From Haliscomenobacter sp. (GTDB taxonomy: Bacteria; Bacteroidota; Bacteroidia; Chitinophagales; Saprospiraceae): 64,000 nucleotides of DNA. Positions 8,733-18,300 of this stretch are shown piece after piece. The position numbers and the translations under genes are program-made. The DNA lies in contig JADJHZ010000024.1 in the NCBI GenBank assembly GCA_016707205.1, positions 62,001 through 126,000 on the forward strand, written 5' to 3'. Below the pieces are notes generated by a model. The model had not been told where the DNA came from and ran no database searches. It saw nothing but the letters and a program-made list of their open reading frames with translations. Each line of letters begins with the position of its first letter. Within the stretch, counting starts at the first letter, position 1.

Positions 8733-9392
8733 AGCGCTCCCTTCCCCGGCACTGGATACGGCGACGATCAGATCAAACTGGATGGTGATGGCATTCCGCA
8801 CTTTGATCGCTCCCATCATAGCGGTTGGCGGCTCAATGCCAAAATCCGTCATATTCACGGATTGGGCGCTACGAAATTGGAAGCGGCCTGACGCCAGGTT
8901 GCGGGCTTTGACCTTTAGGGGCACTTTCCGGGCTTGCCCGGCAATCGTGATCACGGTTTCGGCGTCCAGCTCCACCCATTCGGCGCAATCATCGATGGTG
9001 ACGCCAAGCGGGAATTGGGCCTTTTTCAACTCTATGGTTATGTAAGGATATTCGTCCGCTTTCAGCGCACGGTACATATCCTTGTTCATGATTTTCTGGC
9101 CGCAATCGAGTTTCATAGTGGTCAGCTTCAGTACCGTTCGGTCAAAGACGATCTGGGAACGATTGGACGAGGCGGCGGCACTGATTGTCAGGGGAGAAAA
9201 TTTTTGGTTACACGCACAATTGAATTTGTTGACGTTGCTGGTTCCGCTGAGCGACAGTTTGCTTTGTTCGGTGATCAGCACGTCGCCTGGGCTTAAAGAC
9301 AAGGATTCGTTCACTGCGTCAAATCCCACAAACACCAGGAACAATCCAGCCGCAAACACTGGGAATACCAAATTCCGCATAATTTTTATCAT
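8727..9392 (-). CDS. YceI-like domain protein, exported
   Basis: The ATG at 9392 is preferred because GGAG lies five bases before it and it begins a clean signal peptide (MIKIMRNLVFPVFAAGLF); the frame could extend to 9443. The mature part has the YceI-like beta-barrel signatures: TSNVNKFNC near the front, MKLDCGQKIMNKDMYRALKADEYPYI in the middle, and FGIEPPTAMMGAIKVRNAI near the end. YceI proteins bind amphiphiles such as isoprenoid quinones in the periplasm. It is a more divergent relative of the YceI protein at 11129-11713; the porin gene lies between them on the same strand. Confidence 0.75.
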   Translation of the reverse strand: MIKIMRNLVFPVFAAGLFLVFVGFDAVNESLSLSPGDVLITEQSKLSLSGTSNVNKFNCACNQKFSPLTISAAASSNRSQIVFDRTVLKLTTMKLDCGQKIMNKDMYRALKADEYPYITIELKKAQFPLGVTIDDCAEWVELDAETVITIAGQARKVPLKVKARNLASGRFQFRSAQSVNMTDFGIEPPTAMMGAIKVRNAITIQFDLIVAVSSAGEGSAS

Positions 9393-9555
9393 TTTCTCCG
9401 TCGACTTTTGCATAAAAATTTCAATTTTTACAAAAAAGCACACGATAATTCAATACAGTTAGGAGCGACTAAAAGTTTCTTCCGGGAATGATAAAAAGTC
9501 CAAAATCAGAAATAAAAAATCCTATCGGATTAACCCGGGAGTTGGTTTTTTAAAC

Positions 9556-9601
9556 GATCCACCCGGAGCAGGGAAACTTCCCCGGCTCCGGGCAGCGGAT
9601 C
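9556..9601 (-). terminator. Hairpin downstream of the porin gene
   Basis: The inverted repeat GATCC...CCCGGAGC / GCTCCGGG...GGATC lies 47 bp past the porin stop. The stem is strong, but the T-tract on the minus strand is weak (GTTTAAAAAA), so it may be a terminator or an mRNA 3' stabiliser. Confidence 0.5.
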
Positions 9602-9647
9602 ATTTTAAGGCTACACGTTCAATTCCATGTATTTTCGGGAGGCAATG

Positions 9648-10988
9648 TTAGAAGCCGATCACCGCTTCAACCATAAAACCATTGAATTTGCCTTCGCTTT
9701 TGATATCAGAAGCCGGGAAATCAAGATATTTCTGGTTAACGATTTCGCCTTTGAGCAACAGGTTTTTTGTTGGGAACCAGCCGGCAACGAAAGCCGTGCG
9801 GTTGATGGTTACATCCTGGGTAAAAGCGGCGCCTTGTGGGCGACCTTTGGCAGAGATGTACCGTCCACCGATATACAGTTGTTCATTAGCTGCGAACCGG
9901 TAAAGCCCTTCAACGGCAAGCTGGTTCCATTTGCGGTCGTCGGTTTCCGAGTACGCGCCGCCTTTGACGGTTTCATAAGATCCGAATAGTTCCAACCCTT
10001 TGAATTTAAGGAATGGGTTGATCATTATGGCATTGATGCGGTTGCGCATACCGGCATTGAAGCGGCCTGAATCTTTGTTGGCGAGGTAGGTACCAGTAGT
10101 CGGTTCCAGCATCATGAAATAGTGCGAACCCGTGCGATCGCCAGAGTAAAGCGTGTTTGCAGAGATGCTGGAGTTATTGTACATCGAGGCGGAGAGGCGG
10201 AAGCGGAGGTCGTCGGTAAACTGCTTGTCATAGGCTGCTTTGAAGAAAATAGAAGGGTTGCGTTTGGTGGCTTCTTTGTTAGAACCCACCGGAGTGCTTG
10301 GAGGATTCTCCACGTTGCCATTGATCAAACCAGAGCTCATACCAACCATAAGCATCAGCCCTTTACCTGGGAAAGCGTATACTTCGCCGCCAATCTCGGT
10401 GGTAAAAGCATCGAGGATAAAGTTTTCAGCGAAAGGGTTGAACATGGCATTCCCGCCATCCGTACGGCGGAACTGCTGATCGCCGAAGTTGGGCTGGAAA
10501 TGCCCGATCTTGACGCGGAAGTTGTTGGTAAACCAATCGGGGCTACCGAACATCGAGAGTTTGTCGATCTGAATATAGCCGCCTTTTACCCAAAATTCGT
10601 TGTGGTGGCGTGCAGACATGTAGTTTTCCAGACAAACGCGGATTCCGTCTTCAATCTGGAAGTCGAAGTTCAGGTTAGCCATGGCTAGGTTAAAGCCGGA
10701 AAGCTTAGCTGAGTTTGGATCTTCCGAAACGTTGACGCCCCACAAGTAGTTTTTTGCGGCGCCAGGATTGTTTTCGTGGGTCAGACTCTGATAGTCCTGG
10801 GTAAAGCTGCCGCCGATGCGTACGGAAAGGCCTTCGTATGCGGGTTGGTCTCCGCCTTTAGGGGCTTCGAAAATGTTGATCCCGGTCTTGTCCCAAGGAC
10901 GGAAATACTGGATGCCCGGTTGTTGGGCAAACAGCGTCACCGCAATAAAGACCAATGCCAGTGTGAGTAGGTTCTTTGTCGTTTTCAT
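9648..10988 (-). CDS. Outer-membrane porin-like beta-barrel
   Basis: The 446-residue product starts with a clear signal peptide (MKTTKNLLTLALVFIAVTLFAQ). It continues with alternating amphipathic strands rich in Tyr, Phe, Asn and Gly, ending in an aromatic/hydrophobic strand (MVEAVIGF) as expected for a porin closing strand. Segments such as FRVKIGHFQPNFGDQQFRRTDGG and FILDAFTTEIGGEVYAFPGK resemble phosphate-selective-porin-like proteins of Bacteroidota. The transported solute cannot be read from sequence. It is flanked on the same strand by two YceI-like genes, but the gaps (140 bp to the upstream YceI stop, 255 bp to the next start) do not prove an operon. Confidence 0.75.
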   Translation of the reverse strand: MKTTKNLLTLALVFIAVTLFAQQPGIQYFRPWDKTGINIFEAPKGGDQPAYEGLSVRIGGSFTQDYQSLTHENNPGAAKNYLWGVNVSEDPNSAKLSGFNLAMANLNFDFQIEDGIRVCLENYMSARHHNEFWVKGGYIQIDKLSMFGSPDWFTNNFRVKIGHFQPNFGDQQFRRTDGGNAMFNPFAENFILDAFTTEIGGEVYAFPGKGLMLMVGMSSGLINGNVENPPSTPVGSNKEATKRNPSIFFKAAYDKQFTDDLRFRLSASMYNNSSISANTLYSGDRTGSHYFMMLEPTTGTYLANKDSGRFNAGMRNRINAIMINPFLKFKGLELFGSYETVKGGAYSETDDRKWNQLAVEGLYRFAANEQLYIGGRYISAKGRPQGAAFTQDVTINRTAFVAGWFPTKNLLLKGEIVNQKYLDFPASDIKSEGKFNGFMVEAVIGF

Positions 10989-11128
10989 AAAAAAGGTTGA
11001 TTTAAATGGATAATTTAGGACAATAACACTTCAGGAAACCTTGGCCCCGCAGATCGCAAAGCCCTGTTTCATAGATACTTAATTCGAAATAGTTAAAAGG
11101 GATTCAGAAACGGTTCTGTCTGCGGCGT

Positions 11129-11713
11129 TTACAGGGCCGCCGGCGCAAGCGTTACTTCAAAGTTGACGTTCACTTCCGGTCCTACTTTGATGGTTCCCAT
11201 GACGGCCTTAGGGGGCGTCATGCCGTGGTCGAGCATACTGACTTTCCGGCTGCCTTTAAAGGTGATATATCCATTGGCAGCTACACTAGCCGTAACCTGC
11301 ATACTTACGGGCTTTTTCACGCCTGCAATGGTGAGGTTTCCTTTGGCTTTAACCGTGTACCCGCTACCTGCCGGAGTAATGCTTTCGATTTCTGTGAGTT
11401 GGAAAAGAATATTGGGGTGCGCATCGGCTTTGAGCGCTTCGTACGTCTTTTCGTCCATAATCTTACCATGCTCGCTTTTCAGACTTTTAGCGCTAGCGGT
11501 TACATTCAGGCTCTGAATCCCTTCCAGCACATTTCCGTTCATCGTCAATTTCCCTTCTGCCGTCACTTTGTTTACCGCCATTTCCCATTTATGCATCGTA
11601 GAAGTTCCATCTACCGTCATCTTGGTGCTTTTCACCACAAAAGGGCTTTGGGCCACAAGTCCCATTCCGCACAACAGTGCTACACTTGATAGAATTAATG
11701 CTTTCATTTTCAT
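11129..11713 (-). CDS. YceI family periplasmic lipid-binding protein
   Basis: The 194-residue protein has a signal peptide (MKMKALILSSVALLCGMGLVAQ) and the complete YceI-like fold: VDGTSTMHKWEMAV, MDEKTYEALKADAHPNILF, GNLTIAGVKKPVSM and HGMTPPKAVMGTIKVG. These are the family's most conserved turns. YceI proteins bind long-chain amphiphiles in the periplasm; a redox or quinone role has been proposed for some. A Bacteroidota -7 element sits 21 bp before the start. The downstream neighbours are the porin and a second YceI-like gene. Confidence 0.88.
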   Translation of the reverse strand: MKMKALILSSVALLCGMGLVAQSPFVVKSTKMTVDGTSTMHKWEMAVNKVTAEGKLTMNGNVLEGIQSLNVTASAKSLKSEHGKIMDEKTYEALKADAHPNILFQLTEIESITPAGSGYTVKAKGNLTIAGVKKPVSMQVTASVAANGYITFKGSRKVSMLDHGMTPPKAVMGTIKVGPEVNVNFEVTLAPAAL

Positions 11714-11733
11714 ATTTGCGTCATTTATAAGGT

Positions 11734-11741
11734 CAAAAGTA
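11734..11741 (-). promoter_or_regulatory. Candidate -7 element (TACTTTTG) of the YceI gene
   Basis: TACTTTTG on the minus strand matches TAnnTTTG and ends 20 bp before the ATG. No good -33 TTTG was found at the right spacing, so confidence is modest. Confidence 0.4.
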
Positions 11742-12034
11742 AAGGGGGTACGGAGGCTTGGGTATGACTTTACTCATTTTTAACAGTGATTTTTGTCACA
11801 TGCAAGATAGAAAAAATCCTGCCCGAACCTAATGTTCCCTGTCGCCTCCTTTGGTGGATGTGATCTCGGTTACTGCTTCCTTCTGGCCATGAGACTACCT
11901 TGCGTCAAAATTCCCGGTAATCAAAAATGTTAAAATCTCATTTTTATCAGCCGGAAGGAAAATAGGATTGTTAAAATCCATAACTCCTATTAATTTAATA
12001 GGATTAAAATGGGTTGGATTTGAACCTAGAACCT
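11742..12034. other. Intergenic region between divergent genes, no gene seen
   Basis: This is the main part of a 379-bp gap between the YceI gene (minus) and the peroxiredoxin gene (plus). It is AT-rich and shows no coding frame. It ends in the TTGAAC heptamer array described separately. Confidence 0.5.
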
Positions 12035-12063
12035 TTGAACATTGAACGTTGAACGTTGAACAT
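12035..12063. repeat. TTGAACG/A heptamer array, four copies
   Basis: TTGAAC occurs four times with exact 7-bp spacing (TTGAACA, TTGAACG, TTGAACG, TTGAACA). The array ends 29 bp before the peroxiredoxin ATG, so it lies in its promoter or leader. GAACGTTGAAC units are partly self-complementary. Confidence 0.6.
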
Positions 12064-12092
12064 TATTTACTATCATCTAATTATAAACCAAT

Positions 12093-12749
12093 ATGGAAAA
12101 TCAAACCATTCAAAAACCTAACATGCCGCTGATCGGCGAAAAAGCGCCCGATTTTACAGCGGTTACCACCCTTGGCCCCATTACCTTTTCTGAATTCAAC
12201 AAGGAAAGCTGGGTGATCATGTTCTCCCACCCGGCCGACTTTACTCCAGTGTGTACGACCGAGTTATCAGCCTTCGCAGTGGACAAGGATTTCTATGCCA
12301 AACACCACACCAAACTGATCGGCCTGAGCATCGACAGCATCCACTCCCACCTGGCGTGGGTAAACAACGTGCGGGAAAAGACCGGCGTGTATATGGACTT
12401 TCCGATCATCGCCGACCTCGACATGAAAGTGGCCAATCTGTACGGCATGTTGCATCCAAACGCCAGCACCACCGCCGCAGTGCGCGCGGTTTTCTTCATC
12501 GACCCCAACGGCGTGATCCGGCTAATCCTCTATTATCCGCTGAACATCGGCCGCAACATGGAGGAGATCAAGCGCATCCTGATCGCCCTACAGACCGCCG
12601 ATGATAAGTCTGTGGCGCTTCCCGTCAACTGGCATCCGGGCGACAAAGCCATTGTGCCAGCTCCCAAAACCCTCGAGGAAATGAATGAGCGAATTGCCAA
12701 TACGGAATACGAAAAAGTGGACTTCTATTTGTCGAAGAAGCAGATCTGA
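12093..12749 (+). CDS. 1-Cys peroxiredoxin (Prx6 type)
   Basis: This 218-residue thiol peroxidase reduces hydrogen peroxide and alkyl hydroperoxides. The N-terminus carries IGEKAPDF, and the peroxidatic cysteine is Cys54 in DFTPVCTTE. No second cysteine occurs anywhere, so it is a 1-Cys enzyme needing an external reductant. The length, the LSIDSIHSHLAWVNN segment and the extended C-terminal domain ending in YLSKKQI are typical of the Prx6 group rather than AhpC. It is transcribed alone and closed by a strong bidirectional hairpin at 12758-12823. Confidence 0.92.
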   Translation: MENQTIQKPNMPLIGEKAPDFTAVTTLGPITFSEFNKESWVIMFSHPADFTPVCTTELSAFAVDKDFYAKHHTKLIGLSIDSIHSHLAWVNNVREKTGVYMDFPIIADLDMKVANLYGMLHPNASTTAAVRAVFFIDPNGVIRLILYYPLNIGRNMEEIKRILIALQTADDKSVALPVNWHPGDKAIVPAPKTLEEMNERIANTEYEKVDFYLSKKQI

Positions 12750-12757
12750 TGTGCTTT

Positions 12758-12823
12758 ACAGCGGCTGAATAAAACGACATTGGGCTGCATCAGCAGCCCA
12801 ATGTCGTTTTATACAACCGCTGT
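12758..12823. terminator. Strong bidirectional terminator
   Basis: A perfect 20-bp stem (ATAAAACGACATTGGGCTGC, loop ATCA) is enclosed by a second 7-bp stem (ACAGCGG / CCGCTGT) separated by small internal loops. It lies between two convergent genes and has A/T runs at the outer ends of the inner stem, so it can serve both strands. Confidence 0.85.
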
Positions 12824-12843
12824 AATTTGCGACAGGCCCAAGG

Positions 12844-14013
12844 TTACTCTTCCATTTCGATTCCGCTGCCCTGGGCCGACACGTAATAAGCGCCCTTCAC
12901 CACAATCTTTGCTCCTTCGGGGACGGCCTCCAGCGGAGTTACTGCAAGGAAACCACCGTCAGCGGCGCCGGTACGCACGGCGACCTTGTGGAATACGAAT
13001 CCATCTGCCTGTTCTTTTTCCAGAAAGAAAATAAACTCCCCGTCGCCTTCCCGCACCACGGCATCCTGAGGCAGCGCGGCAGTTTCGACGCCGGCTGTCG
13101 GGGCGATACGGGCTTCCATATAGGCGCCGGCAATCAGTCCGCTTACCGGCTGCGCGAAGCGGGCAAATGCGCGCAAGGCTTTTCGGTCGGGGTCAACAGC
13201 CCCATCCATGTCGCGGATCGTAGCCGCATAGGTCTTCGACGGGTCGGCGGCAAAATGCAGCAATACCCGGGCGCCGGGTTTGACGCGGAAGATGTCTTTT
13301 TCAAAAATATAGACCACTGGCTGGATGCCGGAAAAATCGGCGATTTCGCAAAGCGCTGTGCCAGCGATTAACGAAGCGCCTATCCCAGCGTGGATTTTCG
13401 TCACCGTGCCGCTGATGGGCGCGCGCAAAAACAACTGCGTCTTCAGATTGGACGGGCTCACCTGCTCCGGGTCGATCTGATACTGCCGCAGCCTGGCTGC
13501 CTGGATGGCCATCCGCGTTTGCGCCTCCTTCAGGTCGGTTTCTGCCTTTTGCAGGTTCCGGGCCGCTGTAGCGTTTTCTGCTGCCAATCCCCGGTAGCGC
13601 TCGTATTCTGCTGTCAGAAATACCAGCCGGTCCTTTTGTTCAAGATACTCCTGCTGCCAATCGAGCAGCCCCGGCTTGTGCAGCACAGCCACCACTTCCC
13701 CCTTACGCACCGATTGGTTGAGCCGCACCCGCAGCTCGGAAACGATACCTTCCGTAATAGCGCTCACCGCTGCAGTGTATTCCGTACCCAGAAACAGCTC
13801 CGCGCTGGCGGGAAAGTACTCCTGCATGACCCGGTAACTAAAGCTGCCGGTCTCAATGCCTGCCTGCGCATGCTGCGCATTGGTAAGCAGAATATACGAA
13901 TGGATTTCTCTTGTTTCCTGCGCTTCGCCCGCTTCGGGGCTGACATCTTTTTTTCCGCAGGATGCGGTCAGGGCGCCCAGGAAAAAGATCAAGGCATATT
14001 TTTTCATCTTCAA
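12844..14013 (-). CDS. czcB: RND efflux periplasmic adaptor (membrane fusion lipoprotein), CzcB-like
   Basis: The 389-residue protein begins with a lipoprotein signal (lipobox LTASC, acylated Cys19). It has the adaptor layout: a biotinyl-lipoyl half-motif near residues 85-115, a coiled-coil hairpin at about 117-180 rich in Ala/Glu/Arg, a second lipoyl half (LFLRAPISGTVTKIHAGIGASL), then beta-barrel and membrane-proximal domains. It links the inner-membrane pump to the outer-membrane channel. It is last in the efflux operon, 87 bp after the channel gene stop. The metal specificity comes from the pump, described at 15309. Overall this is a standard CzcB/CusB-type protein. Confidence 0.85.
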   Translation of the reverse strand: MKMKKYALIFFLGALTASCGKKDVSPEAGEAQETREIHSYILLTNAQHAQAGIETGSFSYRVMQEYFPASAELFLGTEYTAAVSAITEGIVSELRVRLNQSVRKGEVVAVLHKPGLLDWQQEYLEQKDRLVFLTAEYERYRGLAAENATAARNLQKAETDLKEAQTRMAIQAARLRQYQIDPEQVSPSNLKTQLFLRAPISGTVTKIHAGIGASLIAGTALCEIADFSGIQPVVYIFEKDIFRVKPGARVLLHFAADPSKTYAATIRDMDGAVDPDRKALRAFARFAQPVSGLIAGAYMEARIAPTAGVETAALPQDAVVREGDGEFIFFLEKEQADGFVFHKVAVRTGAADGGFLAVTPLEAVPEGAKIVVKGAYYVSAQGSGIEMEE

Positions 14014-14100
14014 TTTATTTTATTTTTAAACTATTGAACTGGCGCCAGCGGCTTTGCTGCAAGCCAAGGGTTTGGAAGCCCGTGTTGCGGGCCAACAAAA

Positions 14101-15312
14101 TCACTGCCCTATCAAGGTCCTCAACTCAATCACGGTCAAATTCAGCCCAAAGAGGTTTTCCAGGTAGCCCAATTCGATGTGGGTAGCCTGTTCGGCTACA
14201 TGGGTAAGTTCCACGAAGCTGATTTCGCCGGAGCGATAATTCAGTGCGGCGGAACGGAGAAGTTCCTCTGCCAGCGCCTTGCCCCGGGTTTGGTAGTACC
14301 CGAGCAGGATCTCGTATTTTTCCTGTTCGTGCAACAGGTGGGCCATTTCGTTGCGCTGCCGGAGCAGCTCTGCCTGATAGGAAGCGCCTGCCGACTGAAC
14401 TCTAAGGCCGGAAGCTTCCTCGCCGGCGCGAAGGCTCTTTGCCGCCAAAGGTACGCGCAGCGCCAGTTGCCATCCTGGCTGGACGATGCCGTTGGGCAGC
14501 GCCTGCACAAACAACCCGCCTGCGAAGGTCGGAGCTCTGGCCGCCTGTATAATCGCTTGCTCCGACTCCGCCACGCCTACGGACGCCCGGTTGAACAAGG
14601 ACTGCGCCGAATTCCCTACCAGGGCGGTATCGGCCAGGGAAAAACTCATGCGTTCAAAAGGCTGAAGAACCGGCGATACCGGCTCGGAAAGCCCCAACAA
14701 CTGCCTCAGCACGACGCGGTCGAATTCGATCTCATGGCCGGTCGTTTCCAGAGCCAGCCGCATTTGGGCCGCTTTGTCCTGCAGAGCGAGCTTTTCAGCC
14801 AAAGCGACCTCTCCCGCAGCATAGCGCTTATCGGCTACAGCCGCCACTTCCTGGTAGAGGCTGTCGAGCCGCCGGTACAGCGCGGCCTCGCTTTCAATGA
14901 AGCCGAGGTGCAGGTACAGTTCCCGCACCGATTTGGCAAGCTGCTGTTTGGTGAGGTTCAGTCCGGCTTCTGCAAGGGTTCGCTGCCGGTCGGCATACAA
15001 CCGGTTGGCTACCGTCGTTTTGCGGCCGGGAAAAGCCTGGCTGAGACCAAAAGTGGTAGCGCCAAACATCCCGTAGTCCGGATCGGCCGCAATGTTGTGG
15101 AAAAATTCTGCAGGCTCCCAGACTTTGGCGGCGCCTTTCAGAATGGTTTTTTCCTGCACCTGGATCAGGGCCGCTTTCACCGAGGGGTGGTTTTGCAAGG
15201 CGATCTCAACGGCCTGCTGTTCGGTCAGAACGATCTGCCCCTCTCCTGGAATACTGGCAAAACAAGCCAGGACAACGAGGAATGGCCAGGATGGATTTAT
15301 GGAGCTGTTCAT
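14101..15312 (-). CDS. czcC: Outer-membrane efflux channel, TolC/CzcC family
   Basis: The 403-residue protein has a signal peptide (PFLVVLACFASIPGEGQ) and the duplicated TolC pattern: LTEQQAVEIALQNHPSV at the start of the mature protein, long Ala/Leu/Gln-rich helices, and a second half with LFNRASVGVAESEQAI. Its ATG overlaps the stop of the pump gene by four bases (ATGA, 15309-15312), which indicates translational coupling. It forms the outer-membrane exit duct of the tripartite metal pump. Confidence 0.85.
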   Translation of the reverse strand: MNSSINPSWPFLVVLACFASIPGEGQIVLTEQQAVEIALQNHPSVKAALIQVQEKTILKGAAKVWEPAEFFHNIAADPDYGMFGATTFGLSQAFPGRKTTVANRLYADRQRTLAEAGLNLTKQQLAKSVRELYLHLGFIESEAALYRRLDSLYQEVAAVADKRYAAGEVALAEKLALQDKAAQMRLALETTGHEIEFDRVVLRQLLGLSEPVSPVLQPFERMSFSLADTALVGNSAQSLFNRASVGVAESEQAIIQAARAPTFAGGLFVQALPNGIVQPGWQLALRVPLAAKSLRAGEEASGLRVQSAGASYQAELLRQRNEMAHLLHEQEKYEILLGYYQTRGKALAEELLRSAALNYRSGEISFVELTHVAEQATHIELGYLENLFGLNLTVIELRTLIGQ

Positions 15313-18300
15313 TTTGCTTTCTTTAGTTGGAAAAATAAAGCATACAATACCGGCAGCACAACCAGCGTGAGCAAGGTGGAAGTGACCAGGCCACCGATCA
15401 CTACCGTGGCAAGCGGGCGCTGCACCTCTGCCCCGGCGCCATGAGAAAGCGCCATGGGCAAAAAACCGAGCGAGGCTACGGCTGCGGTCATGAGCACCGG
15501 ACGAAGGCGCGTCAAGGCGCCCTGGGTGATCCGCTCATGAATATCGGTTATTCCTTGTTTCTCCAACTGGTTGAGGTAAGCGATCAGCACGATGCCGTTC
15601 AGTACGGCAATGCCGAACAGCGCGATAAAGCCTACGCCGGCAGAGATTGAAAAGGGCATACCCCGAAGCAAGAGCGCGAACACCCCTCCGACCGCCGCCA
15701 TAGGAATCGCCGTGAAAATCAGGAGCCCTTCCTTGAGCGAGTTGAAGGTAAAATACAACAGCCCAAAGATCAGAATCAGCGCGACCGGCACCGCAAGCGA
15801 AAGCCGGGCCTTGGCCGCCTGCAGGTTCTCGAACTGCCCGCCATAGGCCACCAAATAGCCTGGCGGCAGGTTCAACTGGCGCTCCATAAGTTCCTGTACT
15901 TCTCCAATGGCAGTCTCAATATCTTTACCGCGCACATTGGCGCTGACCACGATCCGGCGCTGGGCATTGTCCCGGCTGATCTGGGCAGCGCCAGGCAGAA
16001 AACGCACCTCCGCTACTTCCGAGACCGGCGTCAGGCGCCCGTCGGGGGTCGCCAGCGGCAAATTTCGGACATGGCTGATATCTCCCCGGAATGCCGTATC
16101 CAGACGCACCACCAAATCAAAACGGCGCTCATTTTCAAATACGACCCCGGCCACAGAGCCCGCAAAAGCTGCCCGGATCGTTTCATTGATATCCCGAACG
16201 TGCAGGCCGTAGCGCGCAATCCGTCCGTAATCGTATTGGACCACGATCTGCGGCAAGCCTTCAATCTGCTCCGTTTTCACATCCACGACCCCCTCGATGG
16301 TCTCCAGTAAGCGCGCTGCCCGGCGGCCATGATGGGCCAGGGAGTCAAGGTTTTCCCCGAAGATCTTCACCGCAATATCCGAACGGACCCCCGTCATCAT
16401 TTCGTCAAAGCGCATTTTAATGGGTTGGGTGAATTCAAAGGCCATGCCGGGAATATCGTGTACTTTTTCCTCGATCAACCCCACGAGTTCTTCCTTGGTA
16501 TCCGCTTTGGTCCAGCTCGATTTGTCCCGAAGCAGAATGATGTTGTCAGCGGTTTCGATGGCCATCGGATCGGTGGGAATCTCTGCAGAGCCGATCTTGG
16601 AGATCACCTGCTCCACTTCGTCGGGAAAATGTGCAAGAATGACCTGCTGCACCAACCGATGGCTCTCCAGGGTCTGGGTCAGGGAGGCGCCCGGACGCAA
16701 AAAGCCGTGCATCATGATATCCCCTTCGTCCAGCGTAGGAATAAATTCTCCGCCCATACGCAGAAACAAGCCCACAGAAACAGAAAAAACGAATACGGTT
16801 GAGCCGATCACCAATTTCGGCCACCTTAGCGCAAACTCCAATGTAGGCGCATAAAACCGCTTCAGTAAGTCCATCAGCCGGTCCGAAAACGTGGCTTCCG
16901 TCTTCATCTTCCGGCCCAGGAACAGCGCGGACATGGCTGGCACATACGTCAGCGAGAGCAGCAGGGCGCCGATCAGCGCAAAGGATACCGTTTGCGCCAT
17001 GGGTTTGAACATCTTGCCTTCAATGCCCGACAGGGAAAGGATCGGCAGGTATACGATCAGGATGATGATGATGCCAAATACGGAGGAACGCATGACCCGC
17101 CCGGAAGCGGCGCCGACATAATGGTCCATTTCCTTGCTGGTAAAACGCAAAGCGGTTTCTCCTTCGGCCCGGCGCTGCGCGATCTTCACCCCCAGAAAAT
17201 GCAGGGTAGCTTCCACGATGATGACCGCCCCGTCGACGATCAGACCAAAATCGATGGCCCCCAGCGACATGAGGTTGGCGCTAACGCCGAAAAGATGCAT
17301 CATCCAGAGGGCAAAAAGCATCGATAGCGGAATGATGGAGGCAATGATCAATCCTGCCCGGAAATTGCCCAACAGGAGTACCAGTACAAAAATGACGATC
17401 AATGCGCCCTCCGTCAGGTTGTTGCGCACGGTTTTGATGGTCCGGTTCACCAGGTTCTCCCGGTCGAGGAACGTCGTGATGGTCACGCCCTCCGGAAGGC
17501 TCTTCTTGACCGTTTCCAGCCGTTCCTTCACCCGGCTGATGACCCGCGCGGCATTTTCCCCTTTGAGCATCATGACGATACCCAGCACGATCTCGCCTTC
17601 GCCGTTGTGGCTGACGGCCCCGTAGCGCAGGGCGTGCCCGAGCCGCACCTCGCCGATGTCTCCAATCTTGACCGGCGTGCTGGCACTGCTGCGCACGACG
17701 ATCTGCCGGATATCGTCCAGCGACTTGACCAAGCCTTCGCTCCGGATAAAGTAGGCGTTGCTCGTGTGTTCAATGTACGCGCCGCCGGTGTTCTCATTGG
17801 CATTTTCCAGCGCCGCAAACACCTCCTGAATTCCGATGCCAAAACTGCGCAGCCGCTCCGGCGACAGAGCCACTTCGTATTGTTTGAGCAATCCCCCAAA
17901 ACTGTTGATCTCTACAACCCCTGGGATTCCAGCCAACTGCCGCTTGACGATCCAATCCTGGATCGTACGCAGATCGGCGGGACTGTATCGGTGTTCATAT
18001 CCAGGAAGCGGCTCGATCCGGTAATGCAGGATCTCCCCAAGCCCTGTGGAGATGGGCGCCATCTCCGGCGTGCCGAATCCCTTCGGGATCATTTCTTCGG
18101 CAACCTTCAGCTTCTCGGCAATGAGCTGCCGGGCGAGGTAGGGATTGGTTTTTTCTTCAAAAACTACGGTCACCACGCTCAATCCGAAGCGGGAAATGGA
18201 ACGCAATTCCACCACCCCTGGAATAGTGCGCACCGCAAATTCGATCGGCGCAGTGACGAACTGCTCCACCTCCTGAGTGGCCAGCGTCGGGCTCACGGTG

